From: CAWDMN01 sp963803155
GTDB lineage: Bacteria; Acidobacteriota; Terriglobia; Versatilivoradales; Versatilivoraceae
Assembly: GCA_963803155.1 (NCBI GenBank)
Contig: CAWDMN010000033.1
Span: 124,001 to 188,000, forward strand
Reading direction: 5' to 3'
DNA: 64,000 nt
A program made the position numbers and the translations under genes. Each line of letters begins with the position of its first letter. Position 1 is the first letter of the stretch. Positions 8,517 through 18,004 of the stretch are shown in pieces. Under the pieces are notes generated by a model. That model made no database searches, was not told where the DNA came from, and saw nothing but the letters and a program-made list of their open reading frames with translations.

Positions 8517-9632
8517 ATGGCAGGAGTTTCCACCGAAATTAGCTTGATCCCGCGAGAACTATGGCCGTTGACTGAAAAAATTTGGGAAGGCCGAAGGCTC
8601 ACCTTCGAGGACGGAGTCCTGTTGTTTCAAACCCCCGATATGCTTGCAGTCGGGCTTCTGGCCAATCATGTCCGGGAGAAGTTTAATGGCAATGCCGGTT
8701 ATTATAATCTGAATCGGCATCTGAATCCCACCAATGTCTGCGTCGCCAGTTGCAATCTGTGCGGTTTTGCGCGCAAGCCGAACCGGGATGGATATACGCT
8801 CTCGCTCGACCAGGTGTTCGAGGAGGCTGCCCGGGGATATTCAGAAGCTGTCACCGAATTCCACATCGTAGGGGGATTGCACCCTTACCTGGAATTTTCC
8901 TACTACACCGATTTGTTGCGCGGCCTCAAAACCCGCTTCCCCAAAGTCCACCTGAAGGCATTCACTATGGTGGAGATCGACTTTATTGCCCACCGGGCGA
9001 GGCTTCCTGTCGAAGAAACCATCGAACGATTGAAGGAAGCCGGCATGGACAGTTGTCCCGGCGGGGGCGCCGAAATATTTGCCGATCGGGCCCGCGGCCT
9101 GATCTGCGATCACAAGGTGGACGGCGAACGGTGGCTGCAAGTCGCCCGGATGGTCCATCGTTCCGGACTGAAATCCAATGCCACCATGCTCTATGGACAC
9201 GTGGAAACCATCGAAGAGCGCGTGGATCATCTTTTGCGCTTGCGCGAACTGCAGGATGAAACTGGGGGATTCCAGTGTTTTATCCCTTTGGCCTTTCATC
9301 CTGAAAATACCCAACTCAGCCATCTGCCCGTTCCCACGGCGGTGCTTGATCTTCGAGTCCTCGCGGTTTCCCGTCTCTTGCTCGACAACTTCCCGCACAT
9401 CAAGTCGTACTGGGTGATGATCGGCCAGAAAACCGCGCAACTTGGGCTCAACTTCGGGGCCGACGATCTGGATGGCACCGTGGTGGAAGAGAAGATTGTC
9501 CATATGGCCGGAGCCAAAACTCCGCTGGGAATGACGCGGAGTGAAATCGAGCACCTGATCCGCGAAGCCGGCCGCGACCCGGTGGAACGCGACACCCTCT
9601 ATCATCCCATCAAACCTATTCCAGTCCGATAA
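8517..9632 (+). CDS. mqnE: Aminofutalosine synthase MqnE (radical SAM)
   Basis: 371 residues, usual MqnE length. The radical-SAM cluster motif is Cys75-x3-Cys79-x2-Cys82 (NVCVASCNLCGF), followed by EFHIVGGLHP, a long MqnE-type barrel, and the characteristic SYWVMIGQKTAQL and NFGADDLDGT segments. MqnE joins 3-[(1-carboxyvinyl)oxy]benzoate to S-adenosylmethionine to give aminofutalosine, in the futalosine route to menaquinone. Other mqn genes are not in the window. The closest paralogue, MqnC, has different C-terminal motifs and is less likely. GGAG precedes the ATG. Confidence 0.93.
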   Translation: MAGVSTEISLIPRELWPLTEKIWEGRRLTFEDGVLLFQTPDMLAVGLLANHVREKFNGNAGYYNLNRHLNPTNVCVASCNLCGFARKPNRDGYTLSLDQVFEEAARGYSEAVTEFHIVGGLHPYLEFSYYTDLLRGLKTRFPKVHLKAFTMVEIDFIAHRARLPVEETIERLKEAGMDSCPGGGAEIFADRARGLICDHKVDGERWLQVARMVHRSGLKSNATMLYGHVETIEERVDHLLRLRELQDETGGFQCFIPLAFHPENTQLSHLPVPTAVLDLRVLAVSRLLLDNFPHIKSYWVMIGQKTAQLGLNFGADDLDGTVVEEKIVHMAGAKTPLGMTRSEIEHLIREAGRDPVERDTLYHPIKPIPVR

Positions 9633-9715
9633 TCTCCTAGGGCCAGAACCGATAAGCAAGGGGAGCTCTGAGATGGCTCTTGTTTGGCAAGTGCCCCCCT
9701 CCATGCGCAGCTGTC

Positions 9716-10357
9716 TTAAAAGGATTGACCCTGCAGGAATGGATTGTTTTCCCTCTCATGCAGGAGAGTCGATTCGGGACCATGCCCCGGAGAAACGACC
9801 ATGTCATCCGGCAAGGGGAGGATTTTATGCACCAATGAATTCAGAAGGGAATCGTAAGAGCCGCCCCAGAGATCAGTGCGGCCAATGCTCTCCCGGAACA
9901 ATGTATCTCCGGAAAAAAGGCGGGGGATATTGTCGGTCATAATAAAACAGCAGCTGCCTGGAGAGTGGCCGGGAGTGTGCATGATCTGTCCGTTCAGTTC
10001 GCCAAACTGGAGGACTTCATTCCCGCTGAGTTTCCGGTCAATTTTGGTTTTTCGGGGAGCGGGTAATCCTATCCAGGCTGCCTGCATGGCCAAATCTTCA
10101 TAAAGAGGAAAATCATCCGCGTGTAACAAGGCCTTGGCTCCCGTCAGCTGCTTCAACTCCGCCAATCCAGACACATGGTCATAATGTGCATGCGTGCAAA
10201 ATATCAGCTCCAGTCTGAGATCCAACTGTTTTAGCTTGGCATGAATTCTAGGAGCTTCATCGCCGGGGTCAATCACCATCGCTTGGTGGGTCGATTCACA
10301 ACCGACGATATAACAGTTGGATTGCAGCGGGCCTACGGAAAGGATTTCGAGGATCAT
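9716..10357 (-). CDS. MBL-fold metallohydrolase (glyoxalase II-like)
   Basis: 213 residues from the Met at 10357, which has a strong GGGGGG ribosome site; an upstream in-frame Met at 10423 has none. The metallo-beta-lactamase motif THAHYDH binds two metals, with further ligands in TPGHSPGS, FSGDTLF and SPGHGPES. The length and the GPLQSNCYIV opening match the hydroxyacylglutathione-hydrolase-like group of small MBL proteins, which hydrolyse thioesters; the substrate here is unknown. It is convergent with mqnE. Confidence 0.9.
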   Translation of the reverse strand: MILEILSVGPLQSNCYIVGCESTHQAMVIDPGDEAPRIHAKLKQLDLRLELIFCTHAHYDHVSGLAELKQLTGAKALLHADDFPLYEDLAMQAAWIGLPAPRKTKIDRKLSGNEVLQFGELNGQIMHTPGHSPGSCCFIMTDNIPRLFSGDTLFRESIGRTDLWGGSYDSLLNSLVHKILPLPDDMVVSPGHGPESTLLHERENNPFLQGQSF

Positions 10358-10614
10358 GACCCCCCAATGGGTTTGATAGAATATGCTGCATAAGCCAACA
10401 AACAGAGAGCTACTATAAAGCACGTTTCACATCTCTATGGAGCCAGCCCGCTGTTTGAGACATTGTACTCGCGCAAGTCCCGTGCGATCGTCTGCAAGCG
10501 GCAGGACTAATGAAGTTGCTTTATAATAAGACCTCAAAAATTGTTGCGGCAGTGGATGTGTCCCGGGGGGAGAAGAGACAAATCTTCTCTTCTCCCCGTC
10601 CAAGATGGGCCGCT

Positions 10615-11457
10615 CTATTTCCTGATCTGCTTGACAGTCAGCGGTTGAGTCAGTTTGAAGGTGAGACGGGATTCGCTGGGTATTTTAGCAGGATCGCCCG
10701 CCGTGGCCAAAACCGTGGCCGTGCCGGCTCCGCCCCCAACTCCCGCTCCAATCGCAGCACCTTTTCCGCCGCCGGCAATGGCTCCGATGGCTGCTCCAAT
10801 ACCTGCTCCTATCCCGACCTTGAAGGCATCCTTTTTCATGGACTTACCGGCCTGCACCACAATGGGTTCCGTGGCCACCTCGATGGAGCGCCCATCCGCC
10901 AATTCAATGCTCGTGAGCGCCACGGTCAGCGAGGCCACCCCTTTTACCTTGCCCCCGGGGTCCGATTTGGATATTACCCCTTTGGCCAGCGCATTCTTTT
11001 CAACCACGACCCAGCCTCCATCCGTGATGGCATTACTCAATGTAGTTTCAAAGGCGTCCCCAGTCTTATTAGTTTTAGAGGAGAGCGGCCCGGTGGTCAA
11101 AACAACAATTTCAGATCCCGCCGGCAGGGTGAATTGCCGGGGAGGTGGCTGCGGAGCTTCCGTCTTGGCAAGTTCCTTTCCCATCGGCATATTTCGTTGC
11201 GCCACTCCCGCAGGTTTCACGGTTCCTTTTCCGGAAGGCATGCTCCCTTGTCCTCCGGCGACGGGTTTGGCGGGGGATTGAGCCGATTCTCCCCCTTGAC
11301 TCTGTTGTGGGTTGGATGGAGTTTGGGGTTCATTTTGTGTCGAAGGCCCGCTCTGCGTCGGGGTTTCTTCTTTCTTTTTGCATCCAGTCAGCATGAGAAG
11401 TCCACATAGCAGCAGCGGGATGATCCACCCAGAATAAATAAAATTTCGGTTTGCCAT
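10615..11457 (-). CDS. Glycine-rich outer-membrane lipoprotein
   Basis: 280 residues. A signal peptide ends in the lipobox LTGC (Cys26), so the protein is lipidated. A Pro/Gln/Ser-rich linker (about residues 30-100) leads to a beta-rich domain with 'AGSEIVVLTTGPLSSKTNKT' and a glycine-zipper stretch (AGIGAAIGAIAGGGKGAAIG), and it closes with SRLTFKLTQPLTV. This plan is common in acidobacterial lipoproteins of unknown role. GGAGG precedes the ATG by 10 nt. Confidence 0.8.
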   Translation of the reverse strand: MANRNFIYSGWIIPLLLCGLLMLTGCKKKEETPTQSGPSTQNEPQTPSNPQQSQGGESAQSPAKPVAGGQGSMPSGKGTVKPAGVAQRNMPMGKELAKTEAPQPPPRQFTLPAGSEIVVLTTGPLSSKTNKTGDAFETTLSNAITDGGWVVVEKNALAKGVISKSDPGGKVKGVASLTVALTSIELADGRSIEVATEPIVVQAGKSMKKDAFKVGIGAGIGAAIGAIAGGGKGAAIGAGVGGGAGTATVLATAGDPAKIPSESRLTFKLTQPLTVKQIRK

Positions 11458-12003
11458 AATATTTTTTCCTCCAGTTTTTCAATTTTGAATTTGGAGTTTG
11501 ACATTAAAAATAGCATACCTTGTTCCTCTCTCCAAATCAATGACGCCATCGTGTTCGGATGCACGCAAAAGGGAGAGAAAAGTCAAGCGGGTGAGGGTAT
11601 TCACGCGTGCGGCTCCCATATTTCAAAGATGTTTCCTCTCCCCTGGTGCTAAAGATCCATTCATTTTTCTCTCCTTATTTTAATTGCCACATCAAATCTG
11701 TTTAATGGATGGGGGGACATTCAATATTTCCCTGGCCTGTTCACGCAATTATTGTATCATTGTCGGTCTTGCGATTTATGGGCGGACCGATACTAGCCAA
11801 AATGAGGATGATCGGGAAGAAGAGAAAGTCCGATAACTCTATGCTTCCATCGTCCATCCTCGCCGTAAACGGGATCTGGCGGCATATACAGAGGTGTATT
11901 AGAAAGATATATGAAGATCAGATCCAAGCCACTCGTTGACTCTTCGAGTGATGTGATACTTTTGCCCAGGAACAATTCTATGGCTGGAATCTAGGAGGCT
12001 GAC
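11458..12003. other. 546-bp intergenic region
   Basis: No convincing gene. The stretch around 11590-11650 resembles 35885-35945 (shared spaced words GCGGGTGA, CCATAT, AGATG and TTC-TCTCC), so it may be a degenerate dispersed repeat. A strong AGGAGG at 11994 belongs to the next gene. Confidence 0.4.
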
Positions 12004-12543
12004 ATGACCGTCATTCTTGAAGAAGATCTTCGGATGGAGAATTTAAGACAAGTGGCCAAATTGATGCTGGCAGCTGCTCGTACGGCTCCCAAAGGCCGCG
12101 GGGAAGACAATACAGTGCTGGCCATGGTGGAACAGCCTGAAATTCAGAGGATTTCAAATCGGATGAAAGAAATGGTCGCACGGTTGGGCCTTTCTGGCGC
12201 CTTTCCCCGCGACGCTGAAAATATTCTAAAAGCCCCGGTGATTCTGCTGCTGGGGACTCGGATCAAGCCAATGCGGCTGGCCAAGTGTGGCATGTGCGGC
12301 TTCGCCAACTGTGACGCCAAAAATGAGCATCCCAACATCCCCTGCGTTTTTAATACGGGGGATCTGGGCATTGCCATTGGCTCCGCGGTCAGCATCGCAA
12401 CGGAACACCGCATTGACAATCGAATCATGTATACGGTTGGACAGGCCGTGCTCGAAATGGAATTATTGGGGCCAGAGGTGAAGATTGCTTATGCAATTCC
12501 CCTGAGCATTAGCTCTAAAAATCCATTTTTCGACCGTGGATGA
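12004..12543 (+). CDS. DUF2148 ferredoxin-domain protein
   Basis: 179 residues. It has the DUF2148 pattern: an N-terminal ARTAPKGRGED segment, a middle LLLGTRIKP, then the cysteine cluster CGMCGFANC with a later Cys in NIPCVFN, and DLGIAIGSAVS. The four cysteines probably hold an iron-sulfur cluster, and the fold is nitroreductase-like. Members of this family are mostly found in anaerobes and their function is not established. AGGAGG precedes the ATG. Confidence 0.85.
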   Translation: MTVILEEDLRMENLRQVAKLMLAAARTAPKGRGEDNTVLAMVEQPEIQRISNRMKEMVARLGLSGAFPRDAENILKAPVILLLGTRIKPMRLAKCGMCGFANCDAKNEHPNIPCVFNTGDLGIAIGSAVSIATEHRIDNRIMYTVGQAVLEMELLGPEVKIAYAIPLSISSKNPFFDRG

Positions 12544-12608
12544 ACGACTTAAATCGAGCCCGCCAGCTTCTTTGTGCGCTGAAATCGGCTGTTTTGAGGA
12601 ACCGCTCT

Positions 12609-12705
12609 GCCAGCGTGGTTGGCTCAACAAGACAATGAAAATCTTCAAACCTCACAGGTCTTCAAGACCTGTGAGGTCTCTGGCACCGGGATTTTCTAAG
12701 GAGTG
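12609..12705 (+). repeat. Modular intergenic element, copy 2, with 29-bp palindrome
   Basis: It begins with the GCCAGCGTGGTTGGCTC block shared with 7398. It contains a perfect inverted repeat at 12649-12677 (14-bp arms, one central base) and ends in CGGGATTTTCTAAGGAG. The same order (block, palindrome, CGGGATTTTTTCAGGAG) is found at 41359-41452, just before hisI. Here the AAGGAG leads to no plus-strand gene, so the ribosome-site-like end seems to belong to the element. The rest of the gap to 12920 shows nothing else. Confidence 0.7.
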
Positions 12706-12920
12706 ATCGCAAAACTTCAAAAAAGTGACCAGAAGCAACCATGTGTCTCTTTCCCCATCTTGGCCGGCGCCTGCCGTCACAACCCAAATCCTCGATGGAC
12801 CAGTCACTCCCGCAAAGCCCATCAAACCGGTCCGATGCCATCGCGGAAGCGCCAAAACCCAAACCTTGAGAGGACTAATCCAGCGGCGTTTTCAACAAAA
12901 TCCCCTTTCGATAAAACTCG

Positions 12921-15539
12921 CTACCTGGCAGTGGGAGCGACTTGGCGGAGAGTCAGGTACATCTGCTGGATTTTTTGCCGGTTGTCTTCTTTGTTTTCAG
13001 CTCCTTTGGCTTCAAACTTGAAAAGCTTGAGAGGAAATTTGAGCTTGAGCTTATCTCCGGATTCAAGCTGCTGAATATCGGCGACTCTCTCAATGAATCC
13101 ATCCTTTGAATCTCCGCTGGGAACATAAGTGACCACAATGCTATTGACCCGCAATTTGCCGGAACAATTCCCCACGATGGTATGATTATGATTCACCGCA
13201 AAAGATTTGAATTCGACCTTTTCCGCTTCGCTCTTAATCTGAGAAACATCAAAGGGGAAATGGTTCTCGTTAGCGGCTAAGCTGAGGATCGCGGAGAAGA
13301 GCGAAGTTGCATCGTCAAACTTCCAGCGGACCACATCATCCCTTGCCAAAGCCAAAGCCTTAGCCAAGCTATCCTTCTTAATCGCCAGCATTCGCTGGTT
13401 TTGTGGGTCGGAATTTAAGACCCGGTTGGCGAGAGTTACCGCATTTTCATTGGCGGGGATCACATAATGGCCAGTTGAATAAGCCGTTTCAGCCAATCTG
13501 ATGAAGCTGGATTTCTGCTCGAGCTGTTTGCTTTCTTCATTCCGCAGGGTATCCCGCAGGTTGCGGAATTCAGCGGATTCCACAAAGAAGGATTGATATT
13601 GACGCAGCATTCCACGGGCCTCTTCCAGCGACTTGGCTTGAATCTTCCGTGAAACCTGCGCCAGCCATTCCCGCTGGATCTGCTCGGTGGCTTCTTTGAC
13701 CAATGCGTCCCCAGGCTCAAGGGATGCCAATTGATGAATGGCGTCCAGCGCGTTTTCAGAGGCGGGCGGCAAGTAATTCCCCTGGCGCAGAGCCGTTTGA
13801 ATCTGTTCGCGCATGGTCTGTATTCTTGCCTGTGTTGTGGCCGCGGAATTTTTTGTGGTATCTGCTTCTTTTTTTTGCCGTGACCGGGTTTCTCTTAACT
13901 GCCGCTGTATATCTGGATCGGAGGGAAAGAGCTGAAACAATTTCTCCCAGGCGGAACGGGCTTCATCCCAATGGCTGGCAGCCATGGCCTTATTGGCCTG
14001 AGCCATCAATCGTTTTCGGATTTCCTGTTGAATTTGCAATACTTCAGCTTGGCCGGGATTCTTCGCCAAGAGAGCCGCCGCAATCCGTCCGGCTTGAACC
14101 AGTTGTCCTTTGTTCAGCAGAGACTGGACATTTTCGAGATTGAGTTCAGTGCTGGAAAAAGTTTGAACCGGCTGTAGATGAACCGTGAACTGAATGGATT
14201 GGCCGGGAAGAACATCGAGTTGCTGGGTGAGCGTCTGATAGCCTTCTTTTTCGAAATGAACGAGGTAGTGTCCTTGGGAGATGTTTCCCATATGAAAAGG
14301 AGTTTGGGCGGTCATCAGTTCATCAATGGTGACCTTTACTCCGTCGGGCTCGGAATGTATGGTAATACTGCTGTCTTGGACGGATGGTCTAACGAATATC
14401 CACAGAACGCTTCCAAGAATGGCGATCATGAAAATCGCAATTGCGACGCCGATTCTAATTCTGCGCCAGTCAAGCTCTTCTGGCGGTTTCTCCGGCAACG
14501 AAGGTCGAGGCTGAGTGAATGAGGGAGATGAAGCCGGTGCGCCTGGTTGAGCATTCGGAAGCTTCGGTTTGGAAGGATCTATTAGGGCTGGATCAGCGGA
14601 TACAGAGGAGTTTTCAGCAGCGGTTGGAATGACTGGAGATGGTGTCTGGAGAAACGATTTGAAAAAATCATCCGACAGTGGTTGGTAGACCACCTTTGTG
14701 TCGGCGCGCGAGGCGCCTGGAATTCGTTTTTCCGCTGGAAGAGAGAGTGAAGATATACCGGCCTGCTTGTTTTTTTCAAAATCCTCAATACTTGGGGGAA
14801 TGTGGGAGGATGGCGGCTTGGCCGCTTCACGAGCCGCCTTTGATTTCTGGATCTCCTCTTCACAAAGTGCTGCCAGCCGGGCATAATCCTTATTTGCGGC
14901 ATCGGCTTGGCTAAGCGCCCGGAATTTAGAGAGAGATTCCTCGAATTGTTTCTTTTCCAAAAGGCTGAATGCTTCCCGCCGCATGTTCTGCAGATATAGC
15001 AGCCATTCCCGTTGTTGCTTTTGCTCTTCCCACTTGGCTTGCACTTCATTGAGGAGGCAGTACGCCTCGGAATTGGCGGGGTCGGCCGCTACAATCTGGT
15101 TGAGGATCTGAACACATTCCTCGTAATTTTCTTCTTCTTGAAAACCTTTGGCCTTCCATAGCGCTTCCTTCACGCCAGGGATCCGAGCGCCTTCCGGCCG
15201 CGGCGGCTCGTGGGCATCCGCGGGAGAGTCTATGGTGTTTTCGACCTTGTCCTTTTCCAATTTTACGTTAGGACATTCAGTATGCAAAGAAACTGTGGAG
15301 TTATCGGCAAAACGGGGAGAAGGCTCTGGATTGGCATGATTGGGGGGGAGGGAACCGATTCCTTGATCATCCGTAGGCCTCAAGATATTGGCCGCACCCT
15401 CAAAATCAAATCGCCCTCCTTTTTTGTGTACAGGGAGGCTCTCTTCTTCATCCCAGCATACTGGCTTCTGCTGTTTTATGCATAAATCCAGCTCTTCCGG
15501 ATGGTGATCCCGTGGATCCTGATCTTCCGCTCCCGGCAT
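12921..15539 (-). CDS. Single-pass membrane protein with TPR-like repeats and PEGA domain
   Basis: 872 residues from the Met at 15539, chosen because GGAGGAG lies directly before it; an in-frame Met at 15572 lacks a ribosome site. Order: Pro/Glu-rich acidic N-terminus, TPR-like helices (EENYEECVQILNQIVAADP), a Pro-rich linker, one membrane segment (IAIFMIAILGSVLWIFV), then a PEGA domain (ITIHSEPDGVKVTIDELMT) and a long helical region with more TPR-like repeats (GNYLPPASENALDAI, GHYVIPANENAVTLA). The PEGA part is expected in the periplasm and the N-terminal TPRs in the cytoplasm. Such proteins are thought to scaffold envelope complexes; no partner is evident nearby. Confidence 0.85.
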   Translation of the reverse strand: MPGAEDQDPRDHHPEELDLCIKQQKPVCWDEEESLPVHKKGGRFDFEGAANILRPTDDQGIGSLPPNHANPEPSPRFADNSTVSLHTECPNVKLEKDKVENTIDSPADAHEPPRPEGARIPGVKEALWKAKGFQEEENYEECVQILNQIVAADPANSEAYCLLNEVQAKWEEQKQQREWLLYLQNMRREAFSLLEKKQFEESLSKFRALSQADAANKDYARLAALCEEEIQKSKAAREAAKPPSSHIPPSIEDFEKNKQAGISSLSLPAEKRIPGASRADTKVVYQPLSDDFFKSFLQTPSPVIPTAAENSSVSADPALIDPSKPKLPNAQPGAPASSPSFTQPRPSLPEKPPEELDWRRIRIGVAIAIFMIAILGSVLWIFVRPSVQDSSITIHSEPDGVKVTIDELMTAQTPFHMGNISQGHYLVHFEKEGYQTLTQQLDVLPGQSIQFTVHLQPVQTFSSTELNLENVQSLLNKGQLVQAGRIAAALLAKNPGQAEVLQIQQEIRKRLMAQANKAMAASHWDEARSAWEKLFQLFPSDPDIQRQLRETRSRQKKEADTTKNSAATTQARIQTMREQIQTALRQGNYLPPASENALDAIHQLASLEPGDALVKEATEQIQREWLAQVSRKIQAKSLEEARGMLRQYQSFFVESAEFRNLRDTLRNEESKQLEQKSSFIRLAETAYSTGHYVIPANENAVTLANRVLNSDPQNQRMLAIKKDSLAKALALARDDVVRWKFDDATSLFSAILSLAANENHFPFDVSQIKSEAEKVEFKSFAVNHNHTIVGNCSGKLRVNSIVVTYVPSGDSKDGFIERVADIQQLESGDKLKLKFPLKLFKFEAKGAENKEDNRQKIQQMYLTLRQVAPTAR

Positions 15540-16299
15540 TTCTCCTCCACCCAATTGTCCAGCAGCAGGCAAATTGCGAGCAGCTTCTTCCGATTACCTG
15601 GCCTGGACGAGCCAGAACCAAAAAGTTCAACCAGTGGCAATTTCTACCAAGATGGCCACTAAATCGGAGTTCCCAATGACATGAAAAAATATTCTGCTCT
15701 TCTAAACGCAGAATTTGTCAGATCTCCCTCAGCCATACTGAGAACAAAGAGTTCCTCGCTAATTTTGATATCGTCAAAATTGACGGATTCTTAAATGATT
15801 TTTCAGGAAAATAAGATGGGAATAAATTAATTACACGGTATTTTGATTTTTCCCGATTTGAATAAAATCCAATTTGCGGCGGGACCAGTTGCCTTGTATC
15901 AACTATGACAGCCTATGCTCGTTCGAATTGCCGGCAGTGTAAATTCCGTGTCATTCCAACGGCGTGTTCATTTGTCCGATGAAGAATCGCTCCAAATGCT
16001 TATGCGGCGCTGGATTTAAGGTTTTCCACCATGGCGCGGATAGGGCCTTTTCTGAAAACGCCCATCCGACAAGCATCTTCACGGATTGCCCCCGCGGCTT
16101 AAACATCGATTCGGATAAATCGATAATAAACAAATAACGCTGGAATAGCCGTGGCATAAACTTTATATAAAAACCCTGGCGGCAATCCTCGTCCAAACAC
16201 TCAAAACACCGCCGCAAAACCGGAGAAACTTTTCAAAGAAAGCAACATCAAATCCCGCGCCAGCGGAACCGTCCCCATGACGCTTGGCCTCTTTCGTCA
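15540..16299. other. 760-bp intergenic region
   Basis: No gene could be supported. A minus-strand frame at 15951-16217 (88 residues) has no ribosome site and no recognisable motif. The stretch 15690-15880 is AT-rich compared with the neighbours and could hold the promoter of the PEGA gene. Confidence 0.4.
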
Positions 16300-17346
16300 T
16301 TATTGCCATTTGCTTTTGTTGAGCCAATCGCGGACAGCTTCCCAGGTCGTTTCATCCACGCTGCTGAAGTGCCAAAAGCCAAAACCGGGAATCCTGGATT
16401 CTTCCACGATTTCCAGCAATGCCCGAGTGCTGTCGGCATCGCTTGAATAGAAGAGGTGCGGCTTCCCACTCCGGTCATCGTACAAATAAACCGAAAGCCG
16501 CTCATACCAAAGCCACGCTTTTTGAATTGAAGAGTCTGCGGTCACTTCTGGCCGGGCAGCAGAGATCTGGTTCCCTCTCCCCCCCTTGGATAGATCGTAA
16601 TCGTTGGAATAGGCAGGCAATCCCATGATGAGCTTTTCGCGTGCGACCTGCTTCAACCAGAAGGCCATTGCCTGCCTCGCCCACGGGAAATTGGAAGTGG
16701 GGCCGATCCCCTGAGTGTCCGGACGGTCCAGCATTTGCGGGTCCCCACGGCCGGGAGCATAATACAAGTCATAACACATGACTCGAACCAAATCGCAGGT
16801 TTCCCCCACGATTTTCGGGTCATAAAAAATTTTGCGGGGAGGATTTTGCTCCATGCCCGGATAAAAACCGACACAGTGGCTCAGCTTTTTTTTGGCCTGG
16901 TGGATCGCGGCTGAAACCTTGCGGAGAAAACTGGAATACTGATCCTGAAAGGCAGGGTTGAGATTTTCAAAGTCCAGATCGATTCCATCGTAGCCTTGCA
17001 GCACGCAGGCTTCCACGTATTGCTTTATGGTTGCCTCAGCCCGGGCCGGTTGGTCGAAAGCAGAGGCGTTCCCCGAAACACCCTTGTAGACCTCAATTCC
17101 CAGGGAATGACACTCTTTGATAAATTCCCGCGAGGGTTCCCCAAACACGCTGAGAGAAGCCAGCAAGTCGGCGTTCCGCCGAATTCGCTCGAATCCTTTT
17201 TCCTGATCGAGCACGAGCCAGGTGGCAATGGGTTTCCTCTTTGATGAAGCCTGCGTCTGCTTGGTTTGGCCCAATGAATAACCGGAGGCCAACAAACATA
17301 ACAAACAAATGGCACCGGCGAATGGCGCATGATTCTTAGTCATCAT
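16300..17346 (-). CDS. Secreted GH18-like glycoside hydrolase
   Basis: 348 residues. A signal peptide (cleavage near GYSLGQ) precedes a TIM barrel with the GH18 catalytic motif DGIDLDFE (Asp120 to Glu127; Glu127 is the expected acid/base). Further GH18-like features are VMCYDLYYAPG, KLIMGLPAYSND and a Trp near the end (HFSSVDETTWEAV). Family members act on chitin, peptidoglycan or related N-acetylglucosamine polymers. The short length and lack of a binding module suggest a lysozyme- or YaaH-like activity rather than a classical chitinase. GGAGGAG precedes tandem ATGs at 17346 and 17343. Confidence 0.85.
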   Translation of the reverse strand: MMTKNHAPFAGAICLLCLLASGYSLGQTKQTQASSKRKPIATWLVLDQEKGFERIRRNADLLASLSVFGEPSREFIKECHSLGIEVYKGVSGNASAFDQPARAEATIKQYVEACVLQGYDGIDLDFENLNPAFQDQYSSFLRKVSAAIHQAKKKLSHCVGFYPGMEQNPPRKIFYDPKIVGETCDLVRVMCYDLYYAPGRGDPQMLDRPDTQGIGPTSNFPWARQAMAFWLKQVAREKLIMGLPAYSNDYDLSKGGRGNQISAARPEVTADSSIQKAWLWYERLSVYLYDDRSGKPHLFYSSDADSTRALLEIVEESRIPGFGFWHFSSVDETTWEAVRDWLNKSKWQ

Positions 17347-18004
17347 TCTCCTCCAATTTTCCGTGATTTCTATCCGAATTTCTGGCGCGACAAAACCGGT
17401 CTCGCCCAGCCTGAATCCTGCGGACTGTCAGTTCCTTCATCGGGCCGCTACTGCAATGAAAATCCGCGGGACTTCGCCCGGGGCCCCGCGGTGTGCGGAT
17501 AATGAGAGCGGCTGGCCCAAAGTCTTTGTCTTTGGCTGCACACTAGTACCAGTGGAGAATTTCTACTCCACTTGCGGTCATTGCGTCAATAGGCGTGATC
17601 GCAAATGGGCACCAATGGAAGTGAGCGACTCTGCAATGAATGATAATGAAGCTGGCTTTGCGCAACCTGGCGGTTCTTTTTTCTTGTTTCCCGGAACGTT
17701 TCAATTTATGCTCTGCCTGATTCTGCCCATAGGTCTATATTAGAATCCGTTACGCATCTTGCCAAATGTCCTCTCACATTAGGCATCAGGATGCATTGCC
17801 CTTTCTTCCGAAAACATCAAAAAGTCAGGCTGTGATTTTAGACTGTCCATTTAGGGTGTCGGGGATCCCTTTCCCCCGAAATTATATCAGATCATGGTGG
17901 GCGCGCTGGTCCTTCAGAACTACTTAGAGGGATCAGGCATTCATTGGGCATGGCTTCTTTGAGCCAACCTGCAAAGCCACAACATTTCTTGACAAGGAGA
18001 GAAT
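17347..18004. other. 658-bp intergenic region with small hairpins
   Basis: No gene supported. Three inverted repeats are visible: CCGCGGG / CCCGCGG (17464-17491), AGTGGAG / CTCCACT (17551-17572) and TCGGGG / CCCCGA near 17860-17880. None is followed by a T-run. The region must contain the promoter of the MFS gene. Confidence 0.4.

Noticed and set aside
8841..9704. Long minus-strand open frame (287 codons) opposite mqnE
   Set aside because: Antisense shadow of a well-conserved gene; no ribosome site and no recognisable motif. Similar long shadows opposite glyA, trpE, hisA and hisF were rejected for the same reason.
10510..11409. Plus-strand open frame opposite the glycine-rich lipoprotein
   Set aside because: The minus-strand frame has a signal peptide, lipobox and GGAGG; this one is Arg/Gly/Ser-rich and has no start signal.
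15951..16217. 88-codon minus-strand frame upstream of the PEGA gene
   Set aside because: No ribosome site, no family motif, and atypical codon use; could not be supported.
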